64,000 nt of DNA. Source: Pilasporangium apinafurcum. Its lineage: Eukaryota; Oomycota; Peronosporomycetes; Pythiales; Pythiaceae. A model generated the notes under the pieces. The model worked only from the letters and a program-made list of their open reading frames with translations, made no database searches and was not told the origin of the DNA. Where the stretch lies: contig BCKE01000018.1 in the NCBI GenBank assembly GCA_001600495.1, positions 508,917-572,916 of the forward strand, written 5' to 3'. Positions 23,093 to 35,528 of the stretch are shown piece after piece; positions within the stretch are counted from its first letter, which is position 1; each line of letters starts with the position of its first letter. The position numbers were made by a program, and so were the translations under genes.

Positions 23093-24953
23093 CTACACTG
23101 CATTTACCTTAAGGCGATTCTTGTTGTCTCCATCATCAACGACAATATGCGGCGGCCGTCGACGTAATGGCGATAGATTCTCTTCTCTGCGTGGTTCATT
23201 AGATCTATACTGATCCATCTCGCTATCATCTTCAAGTAGCTCGTTACTGCTGTTAATACTCTCGCTGCTCTCGAGTCGCCGTCTTCGTTCAAAACTATTC
23301 GCCCGTGCCGCACTGTTGACAGGAGAACGCTGAACGCGTGGCAAATTTTGCCAAGCGCCTTCATCAATTCGTCGAATGATCTGGAATTCATCCACTTTCT
23401 TAATTTTAAACACCATGACTGCCGTAATGTAGATGAAGATCACGTTAATCCACACAAGAATCGCACTGCCCACTGCAATTTCGTAAAAGATATCCTTTTG
23501 CTCTTCGCCAATGACATCATCGGGCTATTTGATAACATTTCAATGCAGGCATATTAGATTCACAACCGCTTAATGCTCGTTTCAAGTTGAATCAAACATA
23601 CCACAAAGTATTGTCCAATAATGACGTAAGAAAAACAAATCCCGCAGTTCACTGTCGGTGGTAAAAGTGCCGCAGCAATGGCCGTCCCAACGACAGACGA
23701 GATGTTAGCATTTGATTCTGCCAGCGCAACTCCCGTGCCAGACAACGCCGCCACAACAGCACCGAACAGCAACTGAATTGCTTGGCCACGCGAACGCATT
23801 TCATTTGTTGGCCAATTAAGCGCAGCTGCATACGGGCTCAAAAGTGCACCGATCATCATCCCCAAGAGCAGTGTAATGATCTACAAATAATGTCGATGAC
23901 AGCATAAATAACAATGGATAGCAACAGATAGAGTGTTTATAGTCAAGCCAATATCCAGAATGTGCAATGTTGTCGTACCAAAGCGAATATTTCGTTAAGA
24001 AATCCATTAATGAACAGATTTCGATCACGAATTGAGTAGCCAAATGCACAACCCAGAATAGGACCCTACAAGAACAATCGATTGCGCTTAGTTGGGTTCG
24101 TCATGTTGCGGCATGAGATAGGGAGCAAGAGCAAGACGACTCTATTTACCATTAAAGGAGATAATAGCATCGATGCAACAACATACGTCTGCGGTGTACA
24201 AGTATTTTCAGCATAATTCCAGTAGGTTAGGCCATCAACAATACAAAGCATACATAATACGCTAAATAACATACCCCTGAGTCGCCAGCAAGTCCAATAC
24301 CAGCAATTGCACTAAACCGCATTGAAGCAAACACCAACACGATCAAACCAACATCAACTGCAACGTACCAACCATTCAATGACAGAGTGTCTTACGAGGA
24401 TATGAGTAACATGCCCACCGAGTCTCTGGACAACGTAGAATTCGCCTCAATCCGTGCATACATTTCAACGACAGGTACTGCTGTGCCCGCATCGGTAGAT
24501 CTCTCAAGGATCCGTCCAACACGCCTTTTCTTTTTCTTGGTCGTGGGTTTGCTCATAGTTGTGCCAGGTGTAAGTGACATGACATCACAAAAGCCAAATT
24601 GCACACCCACGCCCATACGTTGTAGTTTGTTCAGGATTGGCTGCATCTCTTCATCTTCGACGCGGAATGTTACAATCGAGGATGTGCGCGCCTCCACACT
24701 CGTCACGTTGTCCAGTTTCAGCACATCCTGCAGTGTTGATACAATCTACTCCATAATAGCGATAGCAGGGAGGAGAAAACCCGTCATTAGGCAAGGTTAA
24801 TAAGATGCATAGAGATTAGTACTAGCTTACCTTCCCATGCTGTTCATTCGGAATGGTCAGCTGGAAGAGCTTCATTTGCGCTGTGCTGTTTACACACTTT
24901 TGAACAAACAGCAGCGCACAAAGAATCTTAGAAATGATAGAAATACGATGCAT
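23093..24953 (-). CDS. DUF389 (TIGR00341-type) multi-pass membrane protein with signal peptide
   Basis: Seven exons can be joined: 24831-24953, 24396-24745, 24275-24311, 24150-24188, 23979-24065, 23602-23880 and 23524 downward. It starts MHRISIISKILCALLF (signal peptide-like). A soluble ~115-residue domain follows (LQLTIPNEQHGK-type; VEDEEMQPILNKLQRMGV). The DUF389 membrane block reads YVVASMLLSPLMGPILG, IITLLLGMMIGALLSP, SGTGVALAESNANISS, GTAIAAALLPPTVNCG and ILVWINVIFIYITAV. The tail is charged and Arg/Ser-rich. DUF389 is common in bacteria and archaea, with unknown function. The last ~10 codons are uncertain: a stop at 23093 if unspliced, or a further exon ending near 23026. Confidence 0.8.
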
Positions 24954-25031
24954 TTATTTCTTACTTTTCATGGTACTACACTACTTAACAGCTACTTCAT
25001 AGCTTGAAGACATGAGGGTTTGTTAATGTCG

Positions 25032-25694
25032 CTAATCAATGAGGAAGTGGACTAGCAACTGATGGCAATTCTCCAGAGAATGTCCTGGGGTGAAACCAAT
25101 GTCTTCATTCAAGACCATCACCAGCCGATTGATCTGGTCCATGTTCATCTGCCATAGTGCAGCGAAACTTTCAGGGAAGATTGGTATTGGCACGGTAGCT
25201 CCTACAGCCAGTGCTGGTACAGATGCATCTGGATGACGAGTCCCCGGTAGCGGTTGACCCACACCAGCTATCACTTTCCGAAGAGGTAGCAAGCGTCGAG
25301 TGTGGAAGGTGCTGGTGCGGTGAAGCAACCGATTGTACTTTCTCGCGCGTGCATTTGTCACCAGTGCGACATGGCGACGGAGATCATGTACAGTCCTTGC
25401 AATTGCTTCAGCATGTTCCTTTGTGGCCCGCCGAATGAAATCCAAGTGCGCAGTAAAATGCTGGGTTATTAATCGATATTCCATATTGATGAGTAACGCT
25501 GGAGGAACGATAAGGGACTTCTTTTCGGCTGGTCGATACGAACACGCATCCTCATGAATAGGCTCAACTTCATCGATCGGGGAAAGGACAACACTCATAT
25601 CCACAACAGAATCATCGCAATTTCTTGGGGTAGTAGTAGGAAACAAGTTCCTCTTTCGCTTTCGAGAGCGTAGCCTGGGACTTAGGTACATCAT
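25032..25694 (-). CDS. Hypothetical protein with basic N-terminus
   Basis: Single open frame of 220 codons from an ATG at 25694. The N-terminus RLRSRKRKRNLF looks like a nuclear localisation signal. The middle is helical (FTAHLDFIRRATKEHAEAIARTV, of which I cite only the pattern) and the C-terminal part is ordinary globular sequence ending LLVHFLID. No domain recognised. It lies between the DUF389 gene and the LRR-IQ gene, all on the same strand. Length and lack of low complexity support a real gene. Confidence 0.55.
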   Translation of the reverse strand: MMYLSPRLRSRKRKRNLFPTTTPRNCDDSVVDMSVVLSPIDEVEPIHEDACSYRPAEKKSLIVPPALLINMEYRLITQHFTAHLDFIRRATKEHAEAIARTVHDLRRHVALVTNARARKYNRLLHRTSTFHTRRLLPLRKVIAGVGQPLPGTRHPDASVPALAVGATVPIPIFPESFAALWQMNMDQINRLVMVLNEDIGFTPGHSLENCHQLLVHFLID

Positions 25695-25914
25695 AGTTGT
25701 ATTTTTTGATGGCTAGCCTTCCAAATTGATAATGAAGAGAGTCGCTTTGGCGTATTAAATAATCATCACAAATGAAATAGTTCAAATGGAGAAACAATGA
25801 ACTTTCTAATTGTTAGCACAATTACACTTTCTCATTTCATGAGAGAAAAAAGTCAATGTAGTGTAACTCTTTTTTTAATGATACAGTTGTTGAATCATAG
25901 CCAGCTATGCCTGT

Positions 25915-28900
25915 TCAGTCATCATCGGATTCATCGTCGTCGTTCTCGTCACCTTCATCTTCCTGATCCGAGTCACTGTTATACTCGTTTCCACTCTCGC
26001 TCTCGTCGCTACCATCTTCTTTGTCTTCATCCTCATCTATATGCGGAGATTCATCTTCATCATTGATTGTGTCAGATACTTTTGTTACAGAAACTTCCGT
26101 GGGAACTACGTCAGCAAAACTGTCATCATTGGTTTCTACGCCGCCGTCATCTGTGAATCCATCGTGTGGCTCCTCGATTACTTCATCAACATAGCTCAAG
26201 TAATCTTCTACACTGTAATAATACGCTTCTTGAGTTTTCGAAGCATTGAGCATCATATTCAACGGACGGCCACGCACACGCCCAAACGCATATCCACTTA
26301 AAGAATACCAATGCAACGTAATTGCATCCTGTACTTGAATTGTATTTTCATTCTGAAAGATATTCACCCAGTCTTTCATTCGATTCTCACTTCCATCACC
26401 ATCATTGTCATATTCCAGCAAACATGTATCACTCTGTTCATCGTATGCCATGATTACCCCACTGCGCCACCCCAGATATCGATGGTCATACTGCTGGAAG
26501 CGTAGCGTCAAGTACAGCGCAGCTCGTTTCATTCTTAACGATGGCTCGAACATTGAGACCATACACCAGCAATAACCATTAAACAGCTGGATTCGATCGC
26601 CCTCAACATGAAAGCACATCCATTCATGATCGCCATCGTCATAGTCTATCCGATACTTGTCTTTGGACCGATTGTATTTCGTGATCTTCCCGTTGAACCA
26701 TTGTTCCTCCAGTGGCCAATATACACGGCACGCCATACCTAGCATGCATTTCTCATATCCATAATCATTTGGACGAATGTAAAGCCGTTGATTATGCGAT
26801 GGCGAGAACCAGAACTGATCCCCATTTTCGTCCTCGAAATCCCGCCAATCCTCATCGCTCTCTGGCTCCGACGCTGAATCTCTATCGAGCAATATCCGCG
26901 TTTTCTTTAGTAGCTCTTCTTGTTTCTGCATTGCTGCGTAGCTTTCTTCGACCACTTGCGCCTTCATGCGGCGTAGCATGTTTTCGAAGTTGATACGCTC
27001 CACACTTGGAGTCTTGTACAGACGCCAGGCTCTCTGAATCACCATGACGGCGTGGAGTCGCGTTTGCTGGAGTACCCGTTCCTGATAAGCCACACGGCGG
27101 CCAAAGTAACCACGGACTCCAGCATTGATTCGACTTGCAGCGTCATGCTTGTGCTTGTCTTCTCGCTCCTTTGCTGCTCGAATGTGAATCAACTCCATGC
27201 GCCCGCGATGACCTCTCCATTGACTTTGTATACGTATCGCGTATCGAATCAGCCCACGTTGCTTCTCTCGCAGCTGTTCCATTGCTGCGCGCAATTGACG
27301 ATAGGCTTTCCGAGATGCGCGTGAACGGAAGAGTCTTTGTATGGTGATTGCAGCATTGTTCCGTTCTTGACGGCGTATTTGGTTGATTGCAATCAAGTCG
27401 TCCAAACGCGACCGATTAAATTGTGCTTGAAATGCTCGTTGGATACGAGTCGCCGCTGCTTCTTTTTGTAGGATTGCTTGCTCCTTGCGATAGCGCTCGA
27501 TGGTCTTAAAGACCACGTGGAAATGTTTACGGGTCCAGTGACTTCGATAGGCTGCCTGAATTTTGATGGCATATATCGACCATTGCTGGATTCGTTCGTC
27601 TTCAACCTGCGCTCTCGCTAATGCTGCTCGACACAAAATTCCACGAGCAAGACTCTGAATTTTGACAACGCTGTTGTTCACCAATTTGGTTCTCCGAACT
27701 CGGTCGTTGATAGATCGATTTAATTTCCAGCAGACGTAGCTCTTGCGAATCTTCTTGCATGCCGGGATCTCAATCATTTGCTCTCGCCAGGACGCTGCGA
27801 GTTTCCGACCACGATATCCTCGATAATACGCCTGAAGACAAAGTGCAGCAGAATTTAGAATCGTTTTCTGTTGCACAGACAACTTGAGCTGTAGAGTATC
27901 AGTTTTTGGCTCTAAGCCCCTGTACGCGCTTGCTTTTTGCACAAACGGGAGATGTTCTGCTAGCGTCGTGATGCCATTATCGGTAATTTCTTGGCATCCA
28001 TTAAGATTAAGGACTTGGAGTGATAGACAACTAGTAGCCACAGCGGCTAAAATATCCTCCCTCATGTTTAAGCATCCTTCCAGATTCAGAGATTGCAGAA
28101 GCGGAGTACCGGTCACCATACTCAATAAACCAACAGATGAAAGACTGTAGCATCCCGCTATGTTTAAGCTGCGCAAGTTTCGACCATGTTGGCCAATATA
28201 TACCAGCGTTGTGTCTGTAAGCTGCATGCACGTCTTCAAGTTGAGTACGCGCAGCATTTTGCATCCTTGCAGAACTTTTAAAATGCCCGCGCATGAAATC
28301 CGATCGAGCCCCTCCAAATTGATGAATTGAATTGTATGGCAACCAGTGCCTAGAGCAATAAGGCCGCGATCACTGATGGATTTCGTATAGGAGATATCGA
28401 GCGATACCAGTTTCGTGCATCGCGTAAGAGAACCCTGTGAACCCAATGTCCCTGCAATCCATCCTAATGCATCGTCATTCAACGAGCTACATCTTGAGAG
28501 GTTGAGCTTCGTGAGCGAAGCATTACAACAAGTAATAAATTCATGAACGCCTTCACTTAGAAGCTTCGGACACGACGAAAAGTCCAACACTTCCAATCGC
28601 TCGATGCAGGTTGCCATAACTTTCAAAACCTCAATCGACATGATTGTCTTCGAATAGTCTAGGTGGCGAATGATAGACCCTATTGCGTGGACGAAGGAGC
28701 GCATACCAACCTGGTAAGGAAAAATAAAGCAAAGATTATATACCAAACACTGTCCTGCTGCTTCACATTGCTGATAAACCCACCGGTGTAAATTTCTCAC
28801 ATCCTGAAATAATGATCGTCGAAAAGCGCAGATTTGTGGGGTGCCCATGACTGCCAGTCACCTTTTCCGTTCGTTTCATGTTGGCTTTAAGTTGATTTGC

Positions 28901-29182
28901 CAATTCGTTCAGCAATGCATCGTTCAGCTCAGAGGCGTATGGACGCAAGTCCAAGACTTCTGGTTCGGAGCGTGAATTCAGAATAAATGTAGCACGAGCA
29001 GCCAACGCGATGATGGCCTGCTGCGTCGAGACTTTGCGATACTCGATCTCCTCCTGATCGAAAATGGATGCATTATTACCATGTGGTTTCCGATGAGATA
29101 ATCCTTGCTCATGTTTGTTGGGTTTGGTTGGGGAACGCGTTGATCTCTTGCTCGAAGATGCATATCGTCTTTGGTCAACCAT
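25915..29182 (-). CDS. Large LRR-IQ protein with Tudor-like module and acidic tail
   Basis: Exon 28784-29182 (133 codons) splices to 25915-28710 in frame, about 1064 aa. After a basic N-terminus come roughly ten cysteine-containing LRRs of the F-box/AMN1 type (for example LEVLDFSSCPKLLSEGV, LRVLNLKTCMQLTDTTL, LQVLNLNGCQEITDNGI). About eight IQ motifs follow (VVKIQSLARGILCRAAL, AIKIQAAYRSHWTRKHF, AIRIQSQWRGHRGRMEL and others). Next are tandem Tudor-like/PWWP-like stretches (RVYWPLEEQWFNGKI, KYRIDYDDGDHEWM, WRSGVIMAYDEQSDTC) and an acidic tail of about 90 residues. No F-box is evident. A calmodulin-regulated scaffold is inference; the whole architecture is not one I recognise as named. Confidence 0.8.
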
Positions 29183-29397
29183 CCGCAGCCCATAATTACT
29201 TCTGGGTAACTATTATGAACAATCATAAATGGCGCCGTTTCGACCGATAACAAATAGAAACGGCTATACGTACTTTTGGCGTTTCATCATTGAAAGAGAG
29301 AATCCGGAATTTGATGGAGAAATTCAGTCATGAATATTCGTTTAAAATTCCAATTACAGGATAAGTGGAGCTCTTTCTTGTGTTCTTTATCATCAAC

Positions 29398-32300
29398 TTA
29401 CTGAGCAATTTTCGCTAAAGAAGCTATCGCGTAAATCTTAATTTCGGAACCACCATCCACCTTGACAATACCATCTGAGGCATCCGTACCAATAAGAGAA
29501 CCAGTTTTTCCTGCTTCGTCCCCGGAGAGAATGATAACTGTATCCTGTTTTTCTGGCACCACAGGTTGCACGTCACTCAAAGATACGTTGATGGTGCGCC
29601 CATCAACATCTAGTGAGCATGAATTACCGCTAATGCTAGTGATAACGCCAATACTTCCTTTAAATTCGCCAGCAATTACTTCGACTTCGACTCCCTTCAT
29701 CTTCCACGTCACTTCTCCGCTCGGGTTGCTACCATTCATGTCACTTGGTTCACTCAGGAATGCTGGAGTCATCGGGACACCTGAGCTACCAGACATCATA
29801 CCAGGAGTGGCGGCTGGAGTCACAGCAGAGTTCATTCGACCGAGTCCGCTCATCGGTGTAGCAACACCAAACGCACCTGGGGTCATTGGGTTGTGGTTAA
29901 ATCCTGGAGTGTTCAGACCTGGTGTCACTGGATTGAGACCAGGCGTCATGGCATGCAATCCAGGCGTAGTCGGATTGAACCCTGGAGTCATCGGCTCCAT
30001 TCCTGAATGATCGTGGCCAAGTCCAGGCGTTGCAGCAGGTAGATGCGCCGGTGTCGTCGGATTAAGACCAGGTGTTGTAGGATTAAGGCCAGGTGTCGTT
30101 GGGTTATGCGGTAACATATACGCAGGGGTTCGCGGTTGAAGACCTGGTGTAGTTGGATTCAATCCTGGCGTTGTCGGATTCATCGCGGGCGTAACTGGCA
30201 TATTTCTGTCTCTCGTCGGTGACCGAGGTGCCATTTGACTGACCGGATTTGCAAATGATCTACCACCTGACATGTCCGATGGAGCAACTGGCTCCAGCGG
30301 AGTGCCGAAACTTGTTGCATGAGTAATATCTTTTTCTTGGTTCATCTGTGTTTCAAGGAGAGCATCATCATTGGCAACATTCCATGCTTCACTAGCACGA
30401 GACGATGATTGCGGTGTGCCCATTCCACGATGCAGTGGCGTCGCCATTGGGGTCATTGCACTTCCATGTAATGGTGTTTGAGACGGAAGTGGGGTGGCAC
30501 CGGTCATAGGAGTACCAGTATGGCGAACCTTGTCTTCAATGATCCCACTTCTCGTTCCAGCAAGAGCAACATGTAATCTGTCCACATCCACAATTTTCGC
30601 TTTGCAGTGAATTTCAACCTTGACTTTGTGATCACTTTCATCGACGACAATACCGATGTAGCCTTTCCAGCGACCCTTCTTCACCTTCACAGTCTTACCA
30701 ATAAGCTCAGACTCGCGCTGATTGCCTCTTGACGGTGCACCAGTACGGCCACCACGCATTCCGCCGGCGTCCATACGAGGAATGGTCGAATTCTGAATCA
30801 TATCGGACCGCGCTTTACTTCCAGATAAAATTACTTGACGAGCCCGTGTCACAAAGATACCAGAGTTGGTTGTAATACGATTGTTGTGCAAAAACAGAAA
30901 CGTTCGATAAATGTGCTTCACAGTCCCGCTGTGACCTGAATGTGGTCCCTCAACAACGTTGACCATTTCACCAACGCTGACATGGTTATGCTTGTTATCC
31001 AATGCTGCTGTAGTTCGCGATGATACTATCTTTCTCTGGATTTCCTGGTCTGAGATGCTTCGTGACTGACCATTCTGGCATAATACCGTGAAGCCTTCTC
31101 GCCCAACATGAGTAATGACGCCTACATCTCCATGTGCCAGCTAAAACAAACGCAGAGGCGTTAACATGAGTCAAAACAATCCAGAAAGTAGATTTACTTA
31201 CAGCAACGAGATCGTAAAGCTCTTTTCCTTTATAAGAATCCAAACCATGCGAAATTTCAGCTGATTCCTGCAAGTCTCGAACGCGAACTTGGATTTCCTT
31301 GGCCATGCTATCAACCAAAACAATTGCAACTGGAGCCCCATCGGAATCATCAACGGCCACGACAGTGCCCGTTTCGCCCGAGTATGTTCCCGATACCACC
31401 TTAATATGATCACCTACTTTAACATACTTCATCAATTGCTTCAGCTGGAAATCCAGAATCGTATCCTTGATTTCTTCATGCAATGGCATGACACGAACAG
31501 TATCATTGGCGGTATTGGTACTCAGCACCACTCCCATCAAATTAATTAGATCGCCTTCAATCACACGCACAGTATCGCCTTTTGTCAAGTCAACCTTATT
31601 CTTCCAGTCATCTGGTTCGACAGTCGTGAGGAGGTCGTCATGGCCATTCTCACCGTCTTCTCCTACTACAACTGAGAATTTATTGATCTCGTCCAATGTC
31701 GGATTCACGTCCTCAGTTTGCAACATAGTAGCGATGTTGACTTCTTTGAGCAAAAATCCATCTTTGTACCAGTCGTTGTCGAAAAAATCGATCATTTCTC
31801 CAGTGGAAGGGTACCGACGACGAGTTGTGTCAGCACCTGGCACCATATTCGAGTGGAATAGTTTCTGTGGAGGGCGTTGACCTTTCTTGTATTTTGGTGG
31901 TTCGCCACCACCCAACACAATCGGATCCAGACGGGGGATCATTTTCACTACAGCCTGATGGAAATACACAGATATTCATTAACACTTGCATGCATTCGTT
32001 ATGTTGATATCAGCATGAATTAGACCCACCCGAGCACCATTGTCCAGTAATTCCAGCACTTTACACAGATCTCCCTTGTATAACCCTGCACGTTTCATTC
32101 TTGCCCACGCACCGACTGCCACTGGTTTTCGTTTCTTTTGCACGTTTAATACTGAGGTCATTTCATGAATGGGGACAAGCTTCATCGAATATTGCATCAC
32201 ATCTCGCAGGCCATTAAGAGCATCTTTTGCATGCGGTTCTCGTTCAGCTTCCACGTAGATAAACCCCTTTGAGTTCGATGCCACCACCGACTTGATAAGA

Positions 32301-32979
32301 AGTGGTTCTCCACGTCGAGCAAACTCCAAAAATTTGTTCATCATGGCAACAACAAGGTGCTGCTCACGTCCAGGCTGAACAATAGCACATATAACATAAA
32401 TGCACCAAATCGTTGCAATTAACAACCGATCTTTGCATTGCGTAATAATTTCAAGACTAAACAAAAGCGTACCTTGCATTTAAACACCCACATGCGTGGA
32501 TCTTGAATGGACGGCAACAGTGACTGCTGCGCCACATCACTCTGCATGACATCACCTCCTTCTTCATCTTCGTCATATTGCTTCCGACTTTGCTGGTGAC
32601 GTTTTTTAATTCGATTCACAATCGCCTCAGCACTTTCCGAATCATCATATCTCGTGCGATCTTGTGGCTCATATCGATACTGATGAGTTGACTCTGCTTC
32701 TTCCGCCAAAGCGCGTTCGGATCGATAGAAATCACCTTCCTCATCGTCTTCTTCTTCCTCCTCATCTTCATCAACGTCAGCTTCTTCTTCAATAAACTTG
32801 TTCACCGGCTTTCGACGTTTTTTGGGTTTCGCTTTGACATCCCCACCTTTACGTTTCTTCACAGGCGTTTCTTCCTCTTCTTCATCATCTTCTTCGTCTT
32901 CTTCCTCGGGAATTTCGTCTTCCGAGACGTCTTCGTCCTCTGATGCATTGCGATCCAGCTCTTCTTCACTCGACGACAT
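29398..32979 (-). CDS. SPT5: Transcription elongation factor SPT5
   Basis: Exons 32473-32979, 32030-32374, 31202-31954 and 29398-31140 join in phase 0 (1115 aa). The order is canonical: acidic N-terminus; NGN domain (starting PGREQHLVVAMMNKF, SKGFIYVEAE, the Spt4 partner surface); multiple KOW motifs (KGDTVRVIEGDLINLMGVV, VGDHIKVVSGTYSGETGTV, VGEMVNVVEGPHSGHSGTV, GKTVKVKKGRWKGYIGIV); a CTR of TPG repeats; and a last KOW-like domain. SPT5 with SPT4 (DSIF) clamps RNA polymerase II and couples elongation, capping and pausing. It is transcribed divergently from the F-box/WD40 gene. Confidence 0.96.
29850..30185 (-). repeat. SPT5 C-terminal repeat region (NPTTPGL repeats)
   Basis: The encoded stretch has about eleven TPG units, five of them exact NPTTPG, with variants (NPVTPG, AMTPG, PMTPG) and TPA spacers. 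In other eukaryotes such CTRs are phosphorylated on Thr by P-TEFb/Cdk9. The DNA repeat is imperfect, with a basic period of 21 bases. Confidence 0.8.
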
Positions 32980-33339
32980 CGCTCCACACTACTGTCCTTC
33001 CCCTTTTGCTTCCCTTCGCTCTTGTCTCGAGAAATCACCAACTGCTTCCACGAGTATGAAAACAGCACCACTGACCAGTCCCGAACCATTCTTAACAATT
33101 TCGTCCCTCGTCAATTTATGTACAAGGGACATCTAGGGACGAAAATGTGTCAAAGTAAGTGACAATACAAACGTTGATTGGTGACAAAAAATGGGTTTGC
33201 GGGCTATTGTCACATACTCAGACGAATTATTGAGCTGGTTCTTTCAGTTTGGAAAGAACAAGAGCATCCACGTGGGAGAAAGCACGCGGAAGGATTTCAC
33301 GTTCTAATCGATAGATATCCAGTACGATCGAGTAGAGCC

Positions 33340-35350
33340 ATGTCCAAGAACGAGAATGAGTCCGACCTCAATGCGTCAGTAACGAGATCTGATAACATCA
33401 GTGCATTGCTAGTGGAGCTGCATATCGTGGCGAAGTTGGTTGCGTTTCTTGGAACAAAAGAGTCGGGCGTGTTGTGTATGTTTCTTTCGTGCAAACGAAT
33501 AAATACTTGCGGCTTCCGTGCTCTTATTCCTTTCGGCACGCTGTTTGTGTTTCTGGCTGTTTTTGATATGCAGTGGAGCTGAATCGGAGCTGGGCACGGG
33601 AGCTGATGCGGCCAACAGTGTGGGAAATCCTAGCCGAAGTACCATATCAGCCGCTGTTGCTGAATTGCTTTCGCCGTGCGTCATCGTATTGCTATCGTGA
33701 AGTAGATGCGCCATCTCCGTAAGTATTAAATCCAAGGATTATGCTTGTGTTTTTCACCATTTTTTTACTCCCCACTGGGAATGGAAGTCCTAATGGAGAC
33801 TGTTACAATGCTGTTTAGAAACGTGAATCGTCGTGGATCTCCTCCTGTGATTCGTGGATGTCTACTGAGTGACAACAATTCCTTGCGAGAATATGTCTAC
33901 GATCTCAAAGTGATGGCGCTCGATAAGAAATGGCTTGGTGGGCCAGCAAGATCCTTTCGAATCACAGACATGGCGGAGCTGAAACATGAGCATCACAAAA
34001 ATATCCCCATTGCATTCGATAACGCCAAGATTTTAGCAAATAAGTTTGGCCGAACACAAGACACACGGGTATGCTCATGTTACTGCACCATTACGATTTG
34101 GTTTGTTGGACGCTAACCCGACAATGGTTCTTCGCAGTTGTTTACCGGTGCTATCGATCAAGAGCGCGCAAATTTTTACTTGTGGTCACTTGAAAAGCAA
34201 AAATTACGAGCTTCCATAAATCAAGCAGGTGCATCATGCTACCATGCGTGCAATGAAGCTCTCGCAGTTGGGTGTTTGGATGGAACGGTGAAGATCTGGA
34301 GCTTTGCGAATGTTGACAATCGCACTTATGACTCTAGTCCTCAAGTCAACGTGTCTCCAACAACAACAATTTCTCACCGTTCCAGTCTGGGAATGGTACC
34401 TTTTATTCGAACTAGATCTAAGGACAAAGTCGTAAACGTTCGCATCGATCACAACGATGGGACATTTCTACATCTTGCAACATCAACGGAAAAGGGTGAA
34501 GCAAATGTTTGGGATGTAACCAAAGGTGAAATAATTGTATCTATACCTGCTAGCAAGATACACAAGTCTGCCTTACCTCGATCCCAAAGAGAAACCAATC
34601 CACAAATCACGAGCTTAATGCTATTTCGAAATACGTTAGTGTGTGGGACATCATGTGGATTCATCCGAGTTTTCGACTTACGAAGCAGCCGATTAACTCA
34701 TCGGCTTGCTGGGCATCCAGGTAATTGTAAAGAGTACTCCTAATTTTTTGAAGATTATGCTGAATTTAATGCTTTTTATGGTGACTTTTTGTGCAGATGC
34801 TGTGATCAAGGCAGATACGAAAGGACGAGTTTTGTGGTCTGCTGGAAATGAAGGAACAGTGCGTTGGTGGGGCGGAAAAACCGCAAAGATTTTATCCAAG
34901 TCAGCCTTGTGCGAAGGAGGAATATCGGCTTTAGAAATGGATGAAGTTGTGGTGGTAGCTGGCTACAACAAACAAGGAATGGAAGCCTGGGATGTTCGTA
35001 CGCAACAATCTCTCTGCACATTTAGCAATGCTAGCCATGGAGGCGTCAAGGCGCTTCAGTTTGATAGTCGAAAGATAGTTACTGTGTCAACCACGGGCAA
35101 GGTACTGTTGATATCTGAGAATTGGATATGTATGTGCGTGGGCATGTATTTACTCCTCTATGATGTGTTCATTTAGGCGGCGCTTTGGAGATGGTATGCT
35201 CCAAACCCTGTTCGATGGTTTGAACCCCCAACTCCGTCGTCCAGATTTATCTCAACACAGTACAACGACAGGCATCTAGTGCTAGGGACAGATGCGGGAG
35301 AGCTGCTGGATTTTGATCGGTTTTATCCAGGTTTTGTGAAAAGCTACTAG
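33340..35350 (+). CDS. F-box-like / WD40 repeat protein
   Basis: Exons 33340-33475, 33574-33718, 33819-34068, 34138-34720, 34797-35101 and 35177-35350 close in frame (530 aa). The N-terminus, VAKLVAFLGTKESGVLLELN then RSWARELM, fits an F-box helix set. WD-like blades follow (ALAVGCLDGTVKIWSF, LATSTEKGEANVWDV, LVCGTSCGFIRVFDL, VLWSAGNEGTVRWWG, VVAGYNKQGMEAWDV). F-box/WD40 proteins usually supply substrate recognition in SCF ubiquitin ligases; the substrate is unknown. The first intron uses T|GTATGT, chosen because it alone gives the F-box-like continuation. Confidence 0.75.
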
Positions 35351-35528
35351 ACTTGTGAAGAATATCTCTTTGCTCATTGCCTGGTGTATGAACAAATTGC
35401 GGTCAGAGTGAAGAACAATCACTCCACTAGTTGTCAATTCGAGGTTTTTGAATATTTGGAAGTTGGGCCTCAATTCGATTGTTTTAAATGCTAAACGGTA
35501 CTTCAAGAAATCTGTTTAATGCAACATA

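Noticed and set aside
24320-24400. Shorter 38-bp intron in the DUF389 gene ending at TTGCAG
   Set aside because: It leaves a stop in frame; the GTTTAG acceptor gives the conserved membrane segment.
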